From: Spiroplasma platyhelix PALS-1
GTDB lineage: Bacteria; Bacillota_I; Bacilli_A; Mycoplasmatales; VBWQ01
Length of the DNA: 64,000 nucleotides
Direction: 5' to 3'
Assembly (NCBI RefSeq): GCF_021496725.1
Contig: NZ_CP051215.1
Coordinates: forward strand, 434,001 to 498,000
Shown here: positions 20,158 to 30,357 of the stretch, in pieces
How the letters are laid out: the number at the start of each line of letters is the position of its first letter
Numbering within the stretch: the stretch's first letter is position 1
Program-made: the position numbers and the translations under genes
The notes under the pieces: model-generated
Seen by the model: only the letters and a program-made list of their open reading frames with translations
Told to the model about the DNA's origin: nothing
Database searches by the model: none

Positions 20158-20703
20158 CTAAATTTTCATTAAGTCAGCTACTTTTTCTTGTTCGATTGTG
20201 TTAATTAATTCAACTTTTTTATTAGTTAATTTTTGAATATCTTGCTCAACTTTTTTGGCACTATCTTCTGGTAAATTTTGTACTTTCACCTTCTGCATTG
20301 AATCTCTTCGACAGTTACGAACCTTGACACGATACTCTTCAGTAACTTTTGCTAAGTCCTTCACTAATCGTTTTCTAACCTCTTCTGTTAAAGTTGGAAA
20401 AATCAAACGAATTGAATTACTATTTTCAACATTGATTTGAATTTGTAAATCGGCATTATTTAATGCTTCAGCAATTGCTTTAGTTGAATTTTGATCATAT
20501 GGCTTAATAACCAACTGTCTTGCTTCAACAACTTTAATTGAAGCTAAAGATTTTAAAGGTTGATAGTCACCATAAGAATTAATTTTAATGCTATCTAAAA
20601 TATTAGGATTAGCTCTTCCAGTTCTGATTTTGCTAATTTCTTTTTCATAATTCTGAATGGCGTGATCCATACAATTGGTTGCTTCTAAAATTATCGCTTC
20701 CAT
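20158..20703 (-). CDS. frr: ribosome recycling factor
   Basis: Splits post-termination ribosomes with EF-G. The 181-aa product matches the family along its length: KIRTGRANPNILDSIKINSYG, PYDQNSTKAIAEALNNADL, LTEEVRKRLVKD and VRNCRRDSMQKVK, i.e. the three-helix bundle plus the small beta domain. AAAGGAG lies before the ATG. It heads the frr-cdsA-rseP-polC operon. Confidence 0.97.
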   Translation of the reverse strand: MEAIILEATNCMDHAIQNYEKEISKIRTGRANPNILDSIKINSYGDYQPLKSLASIKVVEARQLVIKPYDQNSTKAIAEALNNADLQIQINVENSNSIRLIFPTLTEEVRKRLVKDLAKVTEEYRVKVRNCRRDSMQKVKVQNLPEDSAKKVEQDIQKLTNKKVELINTIEQEKVADLMKI

Positions 20704-20806
20704 TTCTACTCCTTTAATAATATTATAAATAAATTTAACTATAGATAATTATATAAGCAATTAAACGAAAAATACATTTAAATCTCAATTAAAATTTAAA
20801 TAAAAG

Positions 20807-20836
20807 AAAAAAGCGCCTTGCTAACGGCGCTTTTTT
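20807..20836 (-). terminator. GC-rich terminator overlapping a stop codon
   Basis: Stem aaaagcgcc / ggcgctttt with the loop holding the TAG stop codon of the small membrane protein gene; T run follows on the minus strand. Confidence 0.9.
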
Positions 20837-21135
20837 GTTTTCTTGCTTTTAGTTTTTTTAACTTTTTTATGTTTCTTAGTTTTTTGTTTTTTATTCTTTT
20901 GCTTAATATGACTAACTCATTTATCAACAGTTTTATATTTCACTTGCATAATTCCTAAAGCAGCAGCTGTTCCAATAATTGGTAGCGCAATTGAAGCAAC
21001 TAAAATACCTCATTTATTATTGTCTCGACATAATCATAATCCAACTAAAGTTCCACAAAAAATAAATGCTACTCACAGCAATATCACTAATGTTACTAAA
21101 GCTTCTTGTCAAGAATTAACATAAGCACCTATCAT
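20821..21135 (-). CDS. small membrane protein with Lys/Thr-rich basic tail
   Basis: A 104-aa protein with two hydrophobic helices (about residues 10-30 and 43-62) followed by a strongly basic C terminus of repeated Lys and Thr (KKHKKVKKTKSKKTKKRR). Six TGA-Trp codons in a short frame confirm table 4. AGGGG precedes the ATG. The last codons and the stop form part of the terminator hairpin, so part of the basic tail is encoded by the hairpin stem. No family is recognised. The tail resembles that of PgsA in this genome; it may bind membrane phospholipid or nucleic acid. Confidence 0.75.
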
Positions 21136-21200
21136 TTATTCTACCCCTATAAATTGCTACTATCATTATACATTAAAGAGCATCAAAACCTTTTTATTAA

Positions 21201-22556
21201 CTATCTAACAACTTGTGCTGGTAGTAATTCAAAATCAAGAACAATCTTATCATCATCAATTTTTAATCCTAAAGTTGGTGCTGCTCCTCTTAATTTTTTT
21301 AATTCACTATCATTTCCTTGTGAAGAAAAATTAGAGAAAGCTAAAGTCAACAAGCAGTTACTTTCTTTATTATCTTTTAAAACTCCTCAAGCATAAGAGT
21401 AATCAGCATTTCATTGATCATCTTCATCTTTTTCTGCATTTGAATATAAAATTAAACCATCACCATTAATTGGTGTCATTGCTTGAAATAAAGAATTTTT
21501 TGCTGTGAAACCATGTAAACTATCTTTTTTATTTAACTCAGCAGCTAAATTCATATTATAGTAACCATGAGTTGTTGTGAATAAATAGTAACGATTAAAT
21601 TCAGCATTATAAATCATTGCTGGACGTTCTGTTTCATCAGAAACTAAGTTAGAAGCTCATAATGGGTTTAATAAAGTTACTTTATTTTGTACTAAATCTA
21701 AATCTGCAATTCCAATTGCTGAATTAGCATGATTAGATCTTTCAAAATCATAATCTTCTGAATAATCTTTAAATCCACCTGTGTACTCACTTAATCGTTC
21801 ATTTTCTTTTCCTGTCAACTTACCTGTGTTACCTTCAAATAATAGATATTCTTTATTTGTTTTTGGATCTTTAAAATAAAATGGATCACGAAAAGCTCAT
21901 TTTTGTTTGTCATATTTTTCTGCTTCTGCATCATCATGAGTTTGATATAAATCGCCATCAGCATCAGCAATAATTGCGTGATAATAAGGTTTTTCAAATG
22001 AAGGTTTGCCTTCACTTAAAACTAACTTCATTTTTGCTAAAGCAATTCTTTGATTTCAATTAGCACCAAATGTATAATTTGAAACTGTATAAAATAAGTT
22101 GATTGTAGCACTTTGTTCATCATACATTGCTGAACCAGATCATTCTTCAGTTCCTGCAATTAAATTTTCTGCTAGAGCATAGCCACCTGAAACTCAATTT
22201 GACCCTGTTTTAGAATAAAAGAACATAATCTTGCTAGCAACTGAACCATCCAGTGGTTTTGATAAAGCAAATCAAAACATGTATCCATCTATTACTGCAA
22301 CACTACCATCGTTTGTTAAAAGTGCTCAACTATCTCAAATATCATAATTTTCAATAAATGCTGTTTTATTTGAATAATCAATTTTTGGAGTTAACTTTTC
22401 ACTAGTAAATCTTGTTTTTGATGCTTGCATTTCAGTTCAACGATAAGTTTGCATCTGAGCATTATCATTCATATTATTTGGTCCACATCCAACAACAGAT
22501 AAAGTACCTGTTGACCCTAATGTTAGCGCCGCTAATAAACTTAATAATTTTTTCAT
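21201..22556 (-). CDS. GH68-family lipoprotein (levansucrase/invertase-like)
   Basis: A 451-aa surface lipoprotein: signal MKKLLSLLAALTL with lipobox VVGC (Cys24), then a five-bladed beta-propeller glycosidase domain. All three catalytic elements of glycoside hydrolase family 68 are visible: the nucleophile in IWDSW (Asp75), the transition-state stabiliser in FRDPF (Asp224) and the acid/base in SDETERP (Glu310); EEWSGSA and LLFEGNTG are further family blocks. GH68 enzymes cleave sucrose and either release fructose or build fructan. Which reaction occurs here cannot be told from sequence. Anchored outside, it would act on host plant or nectar sucrose. AAAGGGGG precedes the ATG. It has its own TATAAT box and seems monocistronic. 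Confidence 0.9.
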
Positions 22557-22585
22557 AATTGTACCCCCTTTAAGCACTTAAATTA

Positions 22586-22591
22586 ATTATA
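22586..22591 (-). promoter_or_regulatory. -10 box upstream of the GH68 gene
   Basis: TATAAT on the minus strand about 30 bases before the GH68 ATG, with TG two bases ahead (near extended -10). No good -35 is seen. Confidence 0.4.
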
Positions 22592-22609
22592 ATCATAATT
22601 AATAAAAAT

Positions 22610-22645
22610 AAAAAAACTTATTAAATTAATTTAATAAGTTTTTTT
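22610..22645 (-). terminator. perfect palindromic terminator
   Basis: An 18-bp perfect inverted repeat (arms aaaaaaacttattaaatt and its complement) directly after the stop of the small membrane protein gene at 22647. Confidence 0.85.
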
Positions 22646-22646
22646 A

Positions 22647-22877
22647 TTAGTTGCTTTGATTTGAACTAACTAAAATAAAGATGCCGCCAATGATTCCTAA
22701 AATTCCTCCAAAAACAATTCCCAAAACCGCAACAAGAATCTTATCATTAGGTCCTGCCAAACCATTGTTAATGCGTGAAATTGCCATAAAGGATGGAATT
22801 GTCCATAATAGTGGAATGATGAAAATTGACTCAAAGATAAAAACAATTAAGATTAAAATACATCCTGCTCTTGTCAT
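22647..22877 (-). CDS. small two-helix membrane protein
   Basis: A 76-aa protein: an N-terminal hydrophobic helix (about residues 5-30), a short polar loop and a Gly/Ile-rich second helix (about 48-69). No in-frame TGA. AAAGGTG lies upstream of the ATG. It starts 15 bases after the short-chain dehydrogenase and is probably cotranscribed. It resembles small DUF4064-like membrane proteins, but this is weak; function unknown. Confidence 0.7.
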   Translation of the reverse strand: MTRAGCILILIVFIFESIFIIPLLWTIPSFMAISRINNGLAGPNDKILVAVLGIVFGGILGIIGGIFILVSSNQSN

Positions 22878-22892
22878 AAAAGTTACACCTTT

Positions 22893-23684
22893 CTAACGGC
22901 TAACTTGATATTTATAAAGTAATTTTAAAGATCAACTTTTCGGACAAACTGCCATAAAAAATCTCATAACACGATTTCAAAAGCCAATTAAGATATAATT
23001 TTTTCTTTTTGCTTTTAAAGCCTTATTTAAAGATTTCTGTGCGTAAACATCAACAGCAATCACTGGCACACCAGACTTATATTCTTGCTTAGCTTCACTA
23101 GGTTTGGCACGATCTCAAAAGCCTGTCTTTAAAGGTCCAGGACAAACACTAATAACACGCACTTTGCTTTTCTCTGCTTTCAACTCATAATTAATTGCTG
23201 TCGACAAACGTAGAACATAAGCTTTTGAAGCATAGTAACTAGCAAACCCTGGTCCAGGAGTAAACGAAGCCATTGAAGCGATATTGATGATACGACCATA
23301 GTTGAATCGTAAAAATCTTTGCGTAAATAATTTAGTTAAGATATGAAGGGCATCAATATTTAATGTCAACATATTTATCTCTGAATCTAATGAACTATCT
23401 TGAAATTTTCCTAAAACTCCGTAACCAGCATTATTAATCACTAAAGTAACATTTAATTCTTTTGTTAGATCATAAAGTTTGTAGACATTCTCAATAGTTG
23501 ATAAATCCAAATCACATGCTCTAACTTTTAATTCTGGATACTGCTTTTGTAAGGCCAAAATATTCTGTGCACTTCTTGAAACTCCAAGAACATGATAGCC
23601 TTTTTTTAATAATTCTTGACAATAGGCGTAACCTAATCCTTTCGAAGCTCCTGTTACTACTGCTCATTGATTTAAAACTTTCAT
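22893..23684 (-). CDS. short-chain dehydrogenase/reductase
   Basis: A classical SDR of 263 aa. It has the NAD(P)-binding motif TGASKGLGYAY (residues 11-21), NNAGYG in the middle and the catalytic Ser-Tyr-Lys set in ASMAS...SYYASKA. The PGPLKTGFWD segment after the active site is typical of DltE/YqjQ-like SDRs. The C terminus is basic and partly hydrophobic (about the last 45 residues), which may associate with the membrane. Substrate is unknown. It sits 13 bases downstream of pgsA, so a lipid-related role is possible but unproven. Confidence 0.88.
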
Positions 23685-23696
23685 TTTTTTCTACTC

Positions 23697-24356
23697 CTAT
23701 TTTTTTGATTTCTTAGTTTTCTTAACTTTAGTACTTTTCTTAGCTTCACCACTTAATAAGTAATGATAGTTTAAATAAAAATAAACTCCAGCACTATAAA
23801 GACTTAAAGCTAATGTTAGATACATCGGAATCAACACTACTTGATTAACAACACCATATTGATCATAAAGAGCATTTCCAGTTGCACTACCATTAAAATG
23901 CTGATAACTAACAAAGAACAACAATGTCAACCCAAACATTTGAAAAGCAGCTTTTCATTTACCATATCAATTAGCTTCCATGATAACTTGCTTACTTGCT
24001 AAGATTTGTCTTAACGCATCAATTAAAAAATCACGCATAACTAAAATTAAAGTAAGCCAAATTGGGACAATCTCAAGATAACTCATAACAATCAACACTG
24101 AATTTGTTAGTAACTTATCAGCAATTGAATCAAAAAACTTACCAAATGTTGTCACCTGATTTAACTTACGCGCTAAGTAACCATCAATGTAATCAGATAC
24201 TGCTGCGATGACAAAGAAAATTCCAGCTAACAATCAAGCAACTGGCAATTCATAACTACCACTTATAATTGATTGATCTCAATTAACTAGCATCAAAACT
24301 AAAATAATTGGAATCAATAATATTCTTACTAATGAAATAGAATTTGGCAAATTCAT
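23697..24356 (-). CDS. pgsA: CDP-diacylglycerol-glycerol-3-phosphate phosphatidyltransferase
   Basis: Makes phosphatidylglycerol phosphate from CDP-diacylglycerol. The 219-aa membrane protein has the CDP-alcohol phosphotransferase motif DYIDGYLARK...FGKFFDSIADK with all conserved Asp residues (about residues 53-80). It carries a C-terminal Lys/Thr-rich tail (KKSTKVKKTKKSKK) beyond the usual end. AGGGGAG precedes the ATG. It sits 18 bases downstream of ffh and uses the product of CdsA, also in this window. Confidence 0.95.
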
Positions 24357-24374
24357 TAAATACTCCCCTAAAAA

Positions 24375-25736
24375 TTATTTTTGTAAGTTTAATAAGTTGT
24401 CTAATCCAGGAAAATCAGGCATTTGTCCTGCCTTCACTTGACCTGCAATACGATCCATCACCTTTTTAGTTTTTTCATACTGTGATAGTAATTTATTTAA
24501 TTCTTTTTCGGTTCTTCCTGAACCCTTTAAAATACGATTCTTTCTTGTTGGATATCTTAATAATTGAGGTTTTTTTCTTTCTTGTACTGTTGTTGAACTG
24601 ATAATAATCTCAGCAATTGCAACATCATTTTCTGCTTCACTAATCTTGCTATCACTAACTTTTGCTGCAAGACCAGGAACCATTTTTGCTAAAGAACCAA
24701 GTTTCCCCATATTTTTAACTTGTTTCATCTGATTCAATAAGTCATTCAAGTCAAATTGTCCAAGCATCATACGATCCATTGTATCTTTAACATCACGTTC
24801 ACTGAAATTTGATTGAGCTTTTTCAATTAACGTTTCAATGTCACCCATCCCAAGAATACGATCTGCCATTCTTTTTGGATAGAAGATTTCTAAGTCTCTA
24901 ACTTTTTCTCCCATTCCTAAAAACTTAATTGGTAGTTTTGTTAAATAACTTAATGAAAGGGCAATCCCACCTTTAGCAGAACCATCCATTTTGGTAATGA
25001 TAAAACCTCGAACATTAATTTTTTCCATAAATGTTTGAGCAATGTTCACCATTTCTTGACCAGCCATACCATCAATCACTAATAAAACATCATCTGGACT
25101 AATAGCATTTTGCATTTCTGTTAGTTCAGTCATCAATGCTTCATCAATATGTAATCTACCTGCAGTATCAACTAGAACAACATCAATTCCTTTTTCTTGC
25201 GCATATTTTTTAGCATTAATCGCAATTTGTTGCGGCTTTTGATTTTCTTCATGATAAACTTCAATATTTAATTGTTTTCCCAAAGTTTTTAATTGATCTA
25301 CAGCAGCTAAACGATAAGTATCACCAGCAACTAATAAAACACTTTTATGTAATTTTTCAATGATATGATTTGCTAATTTTGCAACTGTAGTCGTCTTACC
25401 TGAACCTTGCAATCCAGCAACCATCACAACAGCAGGCTTACTTGATAAATTCAAATCAATATTCTTAGCACCCATAATGTTAGAAAATTCTTCATGAATG
25501 ATCTTCATCAACATTTGTTGTTGATCTAATCCTTCTTTAACATACTCACCAAGTGCTTTTGCTCTAATTTGATTAATTAAATCTTTGACCACTTTAAAAC
25601 TAACATCTGATTCTAAAAGAATAACTCTTAAGTCTTTTAGAAAAGCTTCAATATTTTCAGATGTCAAAGTTTTTTTGTTAATATTTTTTTCTAATGTTTT
25701 TTGCATTTTTTTTGCCATAATGTCAGCAAAACTCAT
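24375..25736 (-). CDS. ffh: signal recognition particle GTPase Ffh
   Basis: The SRP54 homologue that targets membrane and secreted proteins. The 453-aa protein has the N domain, the GTPase motifs GLQGSGKTTT (G1), DTAGR (G3) and TKMDGSAKGG (G4/G5), and the Met-rich M domain (about residue 300 on) that binds SRP RNA and signal peptides, including the ILKGSGRT helix. The frame has no internal TGA up to the end. AGGTG lies 5 bases before the ATG. The SRP RNA gene was not found here. Confidence 0.97.
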   Translation of the reverse strand: MSFADIMAKKMQKTLEKNINKKTLTSENIEAFLKDLRVILLESDVSFKVVKDLINQIRAKALGEYVKEGLDQQQMLMKIIHEEFSNIMGAKNIDLNLSSKPAVVMVAGLQGSGKTTTVAKLANHIIEKLHKSVLLVAGDTYRLAAVDQLKTLGKQLNIEVYHEENQKPQQIAINAKKYAQEKGIDVVLVDTAGRLHIDEALMTELTEMQNAISPDDVLLVIDGMAGQEMVNIAQTFMEKINVRGFIITKMDGSAKGGIALSLSYLTKLPIKFLGMGEKVRDLEIFYPKRMADRILGMGDIETLIEKAQSNFSERDVKDTMDRMMLGQFDLNDLLNQMKQVKNMGKLGSLAKMVPGLAAKVSDSKISEAENDVAIAEIIISSTTVQERKKPQLLRYPTRKNRILKGSGRTEKELNKLLSQYEKTKKVMDRIAGQVKAGQMPDFPGLDNLLNLQK

Positions 25737-25844
25737 TTTTTCACCTCTTAATAAAGTTCCTATATATTATATCATTTTTAAGTTTAACTACCAAATTTGC
25801 AAGCAATATAGATTGAGTAATTTTTTTGGAGCATAAGAAACATT

Positions 25845-25887
25845 TAAGAAATATAACCGATTAAAAGGTTATACTATATTTCTTTTA
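25845..25887 (-). terminator. probable terminator after the DUF4238-like gene
   Basis: Imperfect stem aagaaatataacc / ggttatactatatttctt, 34 bases beyond the stop codon, with A/T runs on both sides. Confidence 0.5.
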
Positions 25888-25920
25888 TCAAAAATCATTT
25901 TTAATTAAGTAAAAGGGTAA

Positions 25921-26982
25921 CTACCTATTTGCTTCTTCAATTATAGAAATATTTTTTTCTTCACGTTGAATTTTTAATTGTTCAATGTCTTTTTCTGATT
26001 TACATAAAATATTGTCTAATCCTTGAGAAAACATTAATGCATTAATGGTACTAACAGTTTCTTCTGAATCCAAATTAATAAACTGGTATATAAATATATC
26101 TTCATAACTTTTAAAACCTTTCTTTTGATACTTATTTCTAATATTTCTATTTAAAAGTAAATAGCCAAAATTTTCTTGTGCTTTTTTAAAACCATTATTA
26201 TAAAGCTGTTTTGCAATGTTATCTAATTTTTTTCTTTCAAAATTTGCAATAGCAGGCAATGTAGTAACAAAAATTATAGCTATATCAGGAGATATAGGCA
26301 TAAATTCTACAATAGAAACTGCTGTACTTGAATCTACCATCTGAACTGCAGACAAATCTGTTATTACAAAACTTGTATTAAAATCTTTGGGTATTTTACA
26401 AAAATTTAGAAATTTAGAATTACTTATTTGAAAATATGAATATCCTGCGGTTCATAGAGGCATTTGTTCTAATTCAGATCAATTAATTAATTCATTTTTA
26501 ATAATTAATTTAAAAATCTTGTTATACAAAAAGTTAATTTCAGAAATTAATTCATTTTTTATTTCTTCGCTGTTTTTATTTTTATTTATGGCATTAAATA
26601 AATAATCACCATCTAAATTATTAGTTCTAATAATAATACTTTTAGAACGAACCATTTGTAAGACATAAAATAATCTAATTAATTTTAAGTCTTTTCTACT
26701 TAAATGAAGTGATTTATATGATTCTGATGATTTTATTATTTTATTAAAAACATTTGCAATTTCTCTTTCCATTTCAGATAATTTATTTTCAATTTCATTT
26801 GATAAATAATTTTTATGTTCATAAAACTCATTTTCTGAAAAAACATCTTTTGCTTTATTTTTTAATGAAATATCAGAAAATGAATTATTTAACTTACTAT
26901 AAACTTTATAAGTATTATTTATAGTAATTCATTTTTTAATCATAAATTGTGGAAGAAAATGTTGATTAACTGTATATGACAT
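25921..26982 (-). CDS. DUF4238-like protein
   Basis: A 353-aa soluble protein that begins MSYTVNQHFLPQFMIKKW; the QHFLPQF start and the later FSENEFYE are the hallmark of the DUF4238 family. TGA codons at the Trp positions are confirmed. Base composition is more AT-rich than the flanking ffh and rny genes. It interrupts an otherwise housekeeping stretch, with its own ribosome site (AGGTG) and terminators on both sides, so it looks like an acquired single-gene insert. The biochemical role of DUF4238 is not established to my knowledge; family members often occur in accessory regions. Confidence 0.75.
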
Positions 26983-27053
26983 GATTCACCTAACTTTTAT
27001 TTTTGCAACTTTTGCTGCTTGAATAGCATAACTAACTATATTTAAATAATCAA

Positions 27054-27084
27054 GAAAAAAACACTTAATCAAAAGTGTTTTTTT
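27054..27084 (-). terminator. terminator after rny
   Basis: Stem aaaaaacactt / aagtgtttttt with a short loop, starting 4 bases beyond the rny stop codon; T run on the minus strand. Confidence 0.9.
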
Positions 27085-27087
27085 AAA

Positions 27088-28656
27088 CTAAGTAATCAAC
27101 TCAGTTGCTCTTAGTTCTCTAATTACTGTGATATGAATGTCACCAGGAATTGTAATAAATTTTTCTAAACGTTCTTTGATGTCTTTTGCTAAAACTTTTG
27201 CATCATAATCGTTAATCACTTTTGGATCAACCATAACACGAATTTGTCTTCCTGCTTGCACAGCATAAGCTTTTTCAACACCTTTAATTGAAGTACATAA
27301 ATCTTCAATCTCTTTGATTCTAGTGATAAATGCTTCTAAAGAATTATTTCTTGCACCTGGTCTTGCAGCAGATAAAGTATCTGCTGCTGAAACAATACCA
27401 GAATAAATATTATCTTTTGGCACATCACCATGGTGCGAATGAATTGCATTAATCACAATATCACCTTCACCATATTTTTTTGCTAGAAGCACACCATTAG
27501 TAACATGTGAACCTTCTAATTCATAATCTGCTGCTTTTCCAATATCATGGAAGAGCCCAGCACGTTTAGCTAACTGGACATCTAGTCCTAACTCTGCTGC
27601 AATTAAACCTGATATTTTTGCTACTTCAAAAGAATGAATTAAAACATTTTGTCCGTAACTAGTACGATATTTTAATCTGCCAAGATAAGATACTAATTCA
27701 GGATTGATATCAACAAGTTTTAACTCATCGATAATGTTTTGACCATCAATTTTAAAATTCTCATTAATTTCTTGCTCATGGAATTTTAAACTTTCTTCAA
27801 TTCTAACTGGATGAATTCTACCATCCTTAATTAAATCTTCTAATGCTCTTGTTGCAATTTCACGTCTAATTGGATTGAAAGAAGAAACTTGAATTGTTTC
27901 TGGAGTATCATCAATAATAACATCCACACCAGCAACTAATTCAAAAGATTTGATGTTTCTACCTTCCTTACCAATGATTCGACCTTTCATCTCTTCATTA
28001 GGTAATTTGATATAAGAAACCGATTTATCAACAATAAAATTAGATGCATATCTTTCAATTGCATCAGCAACGATAGTATTAGCAATTTCTTTTGCCTTAA
28101 TTTTGGCATTATATTCGCTGTTCTTAACAATTTTATTTAGTTCTAATTTTAAATTAGCTTCTACTTTAATAATTAATTGTTTCTTTGCTTCTGCTTGACT
28201 TATACCTGATATTTTCTCTAATTCAATAATTTCTTGATCAATTTTTTGTTGATATTCTAATTTAAGATTATTAAGTGCTTCTTTTCTTTGGTATAAATCT
28301 TGTATTTTTGATTCTAAATGATCTTCTCGTTCTAATAATTTCTTTTCTCTTTTGCTTAAAAGATTTTCATATTCTAAGCCTTGTTTTTTTCTTGCTTCTA
28401 TTTCCTGTAATGCTTCATTTTTTAAGCGACTAACTTCAATTTTTGCATCTGCCTTGGCTACTTGAATGATTTTTTGTGCTCTTGTCTCATTCTTTTTGAC
28501 TTTTTCTAAACTATTGTTTTCTTTCTTTAAGAAAATTAATTTACGAATTAAAAAACCAATACCAATACCAGATAAAATTGCAATTATGATCATTAATGAA
28601 ATTAATAATCAGCTTCCACTTGATAATTCAGCAAAATTAATGTTCATAAACTTCAT
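27088..28656 (-). CDS. rny: ribonuclease Y
   Basis: A membrane-anchored endoribonuclease that starts mRNA decay. The 522-aa product has an N-terminal transmembrane helix (about residues 14-40), a long coiled coil (about 40-190), a KH domain (PNEEMKGRIIGKEGRNI) and the HD domain with FHDIGKAADYE and AIHSHHGD. One TGA-Trp lies before the helix at about position 28610. AAGGAG is 4 bases before the chosen ATG, giving the full anchor. In Bacillus the order pgsA-cinA-recA-rny is conserved; here cinA-recA-rny is kept. Confidence 0.96.
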
Positions 28657-28802
28657 AAAACTCCTTTTCTAAAAATAGAAAAACAGCACGTTATTAAATT
28701 TCTCTTAAATTAAATTAAAATTTTAAAATATTTGTTTAATAAAATTATTTTATGGATATACCATGATTTTATTTTAACATAAAAGCAATATTTTTCTTGA
28801 AA

Positions 28803-29780
28803 TTAAATTGCCAATTTAATTTTCTCTAAGACACTGGAATTGTTTTCTAAATACTGTCTAACATTTTCTTTACCTTGGCCTAATTTAATATCTTCATAAC
28901 TATATCATGTCCCAGATTTACTGATAATTTTCTTTTCAACAGCCAAATCAATCATTTCACTAACAACCGAAATGCCAGAATGAAAATAAAAATCAACAAT
29001 TGCAATTTTATATGGTGGTGCTAGTTTATTCTTGACAACCTTCACTTTAATTTTATGACCAACAACTTCTTGATTAACAATTATTTGTTCACCTTTTCTA
29101 ACATCTAAACGAATTGAACTATAAAACTTTAATGCCTTACCACCTGGAGTTACTTCTGCACTCCCGTAAACAACACCAATTTTTTGTCTAACTTGATTAA
29201 TAAAAATAACTGAACAATTATTTTTAGCAATAACTGGTGACAGTCTTCTCAAAGCTTTAGACATCAATCGTGCTTGTGCGCCCATAACTTGATCAGTAAT
29301 CTCACCATTTAATTCTATCTCAGGAACTAAAGCTGCAACAGAATCAACAACGACCATTGCTACTGCTTGAGACTTAATCAACATTTCTAAAATCTCTAAT
29401 GCTTGCTCTCCTGAATCTGGTTGCGATAATAAAAATTCATCTAAATTAATTCCTAATTTTTGACAATACTGTGCATCTAAAGCATGCTCTGCATCAATAA
29501 ATGCAACTTTCTGATTAGTTTTTTGTGCTTGTGCTAAAGCCATTAATGCTAAAGTTGTTTTACCAGTTGATTCAGGACCATAAATTTCAATAATTCTACC
29601 ATGAGGAAAACCCCTAATTCCTAATGCTTGATCTAATAAAATACTACCAGAACTAGTTACTTGAACTTCATTAAATGTTGCATCATTAAAAATCATAATT
29701 GAACCCTTACCAAACGCAGTTTCAATTTCTCTGACAGTATTTTTTAAATTTTCTTCGCGTGTACTACTAATATTTTTCAT
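28803..29780 (-). CDS. recA: recombinase RecA
   Basis: Strand-exchange recombinase. The 325-aa product has Walker A GPESTGKTTLA, MVVVDSVAALVPE (Walker B) and the L2-region segment NQVRQKIGVVYGSAEVTPGG. The C-terminal extension is short. TGA-Trp is used at 28905. The ATG at 29780 has GAGGTG 8 bases upstream; an in-frame GTG inside that ribosome site at 29792 is rejected as start. It follows cinA by 33 bases. Confidence 0.97.
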
Positions 29781-29813
29781 GAAAAAAATCACCTCATAAA
29801 TTAATTAAACAAT

Positions 29814-30293
29814 TTACTTTGATGATTCCTTTTTTATTCTTATTAAATTTGCTGCTAATATTGCTTGTGCTTGTTTGACTACTTCATTACGAATTTCTTC
29901 TCTAGTTCCTGATAAACTTAATTCTTCAATGATAAAAAATTTTTCAAAAACCAATGCGATATAAATCAACCCTACCGGTTTATTTTCACTTGCATTTGGT
30001 CCTGCGTTACCAGTAAAACTAACAGCAACATCAGTTTTAAATATTGCTCTGACATTTTGTGCCATTGCTAAAGCACACTCTTTACTAACTGCACCATATT
30101 TATTAAAAACTTCTGCGTTTATGCTAACAACATCAATTTTTGCTTGATTACTATAAGCAACTATTGATCCTTTAAATACTTGCGAAGCTCCTGGAACATC
30201 AGTAATTGTCTTACTAAATAAACCACCTGTCAAACTCTCACAGCTACTAATTGTATAATTTAATTCTTTTAATAAACTAACTACTGCTTCCAT
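29814..30293 (-). CDS. cinA: CinA C-terminal domain (nicotinamide-nucleotide amidase type)
   Basis: A 159-aa stand-alone CinA C-terminal (PncC-like) domain, which in characterised enzymes deamidates nicotinamide mononucleotide. The family motifs SSCESLTGGLFSKTITDVPGAS, VAYSNQAK, GAVSKECALAMA and SFTGNAGP are all present. The large N-terminal domain of full CinA is missing, as is usual in mollicutes. It lies directly before recA, a conserved pairing. Confidence 0.93.
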   Translation of the reverse strand: MEAVVSLLKELNYTISSCESLTGGLFSKTITDVPGASQVFKGSIVAYSNQAKIDVVSINAEVFNKYGAVSKECALAMAQNVRAIFKTDVAVSFTGNAGPNASENKPVGLIYIALVFEKFFIIEELSLSGTREEIRNEVVKQAQAILAANLIRIKKESSK

Positions 30294-30357
30294 GTTTAAC
30301 CCTTTACTAACTAATATTTAAATTATAAAACATTAAAAAAGACAAAATAAAAAAAAG

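Noticed and set aside
28657-28802. Possible small RNA or riboswitch between recA and rny
   Set aside because: Only an AT-rich spacer with a small ATGG/CCAT inverted repeat; no stable conserved fold was recognisable by eye.
29781-29792. Upstream GTG start of recA
   Set aside because: That GTG is part of the GAGGTG ribosome site; the ATG at 29780 has ideal spacing.
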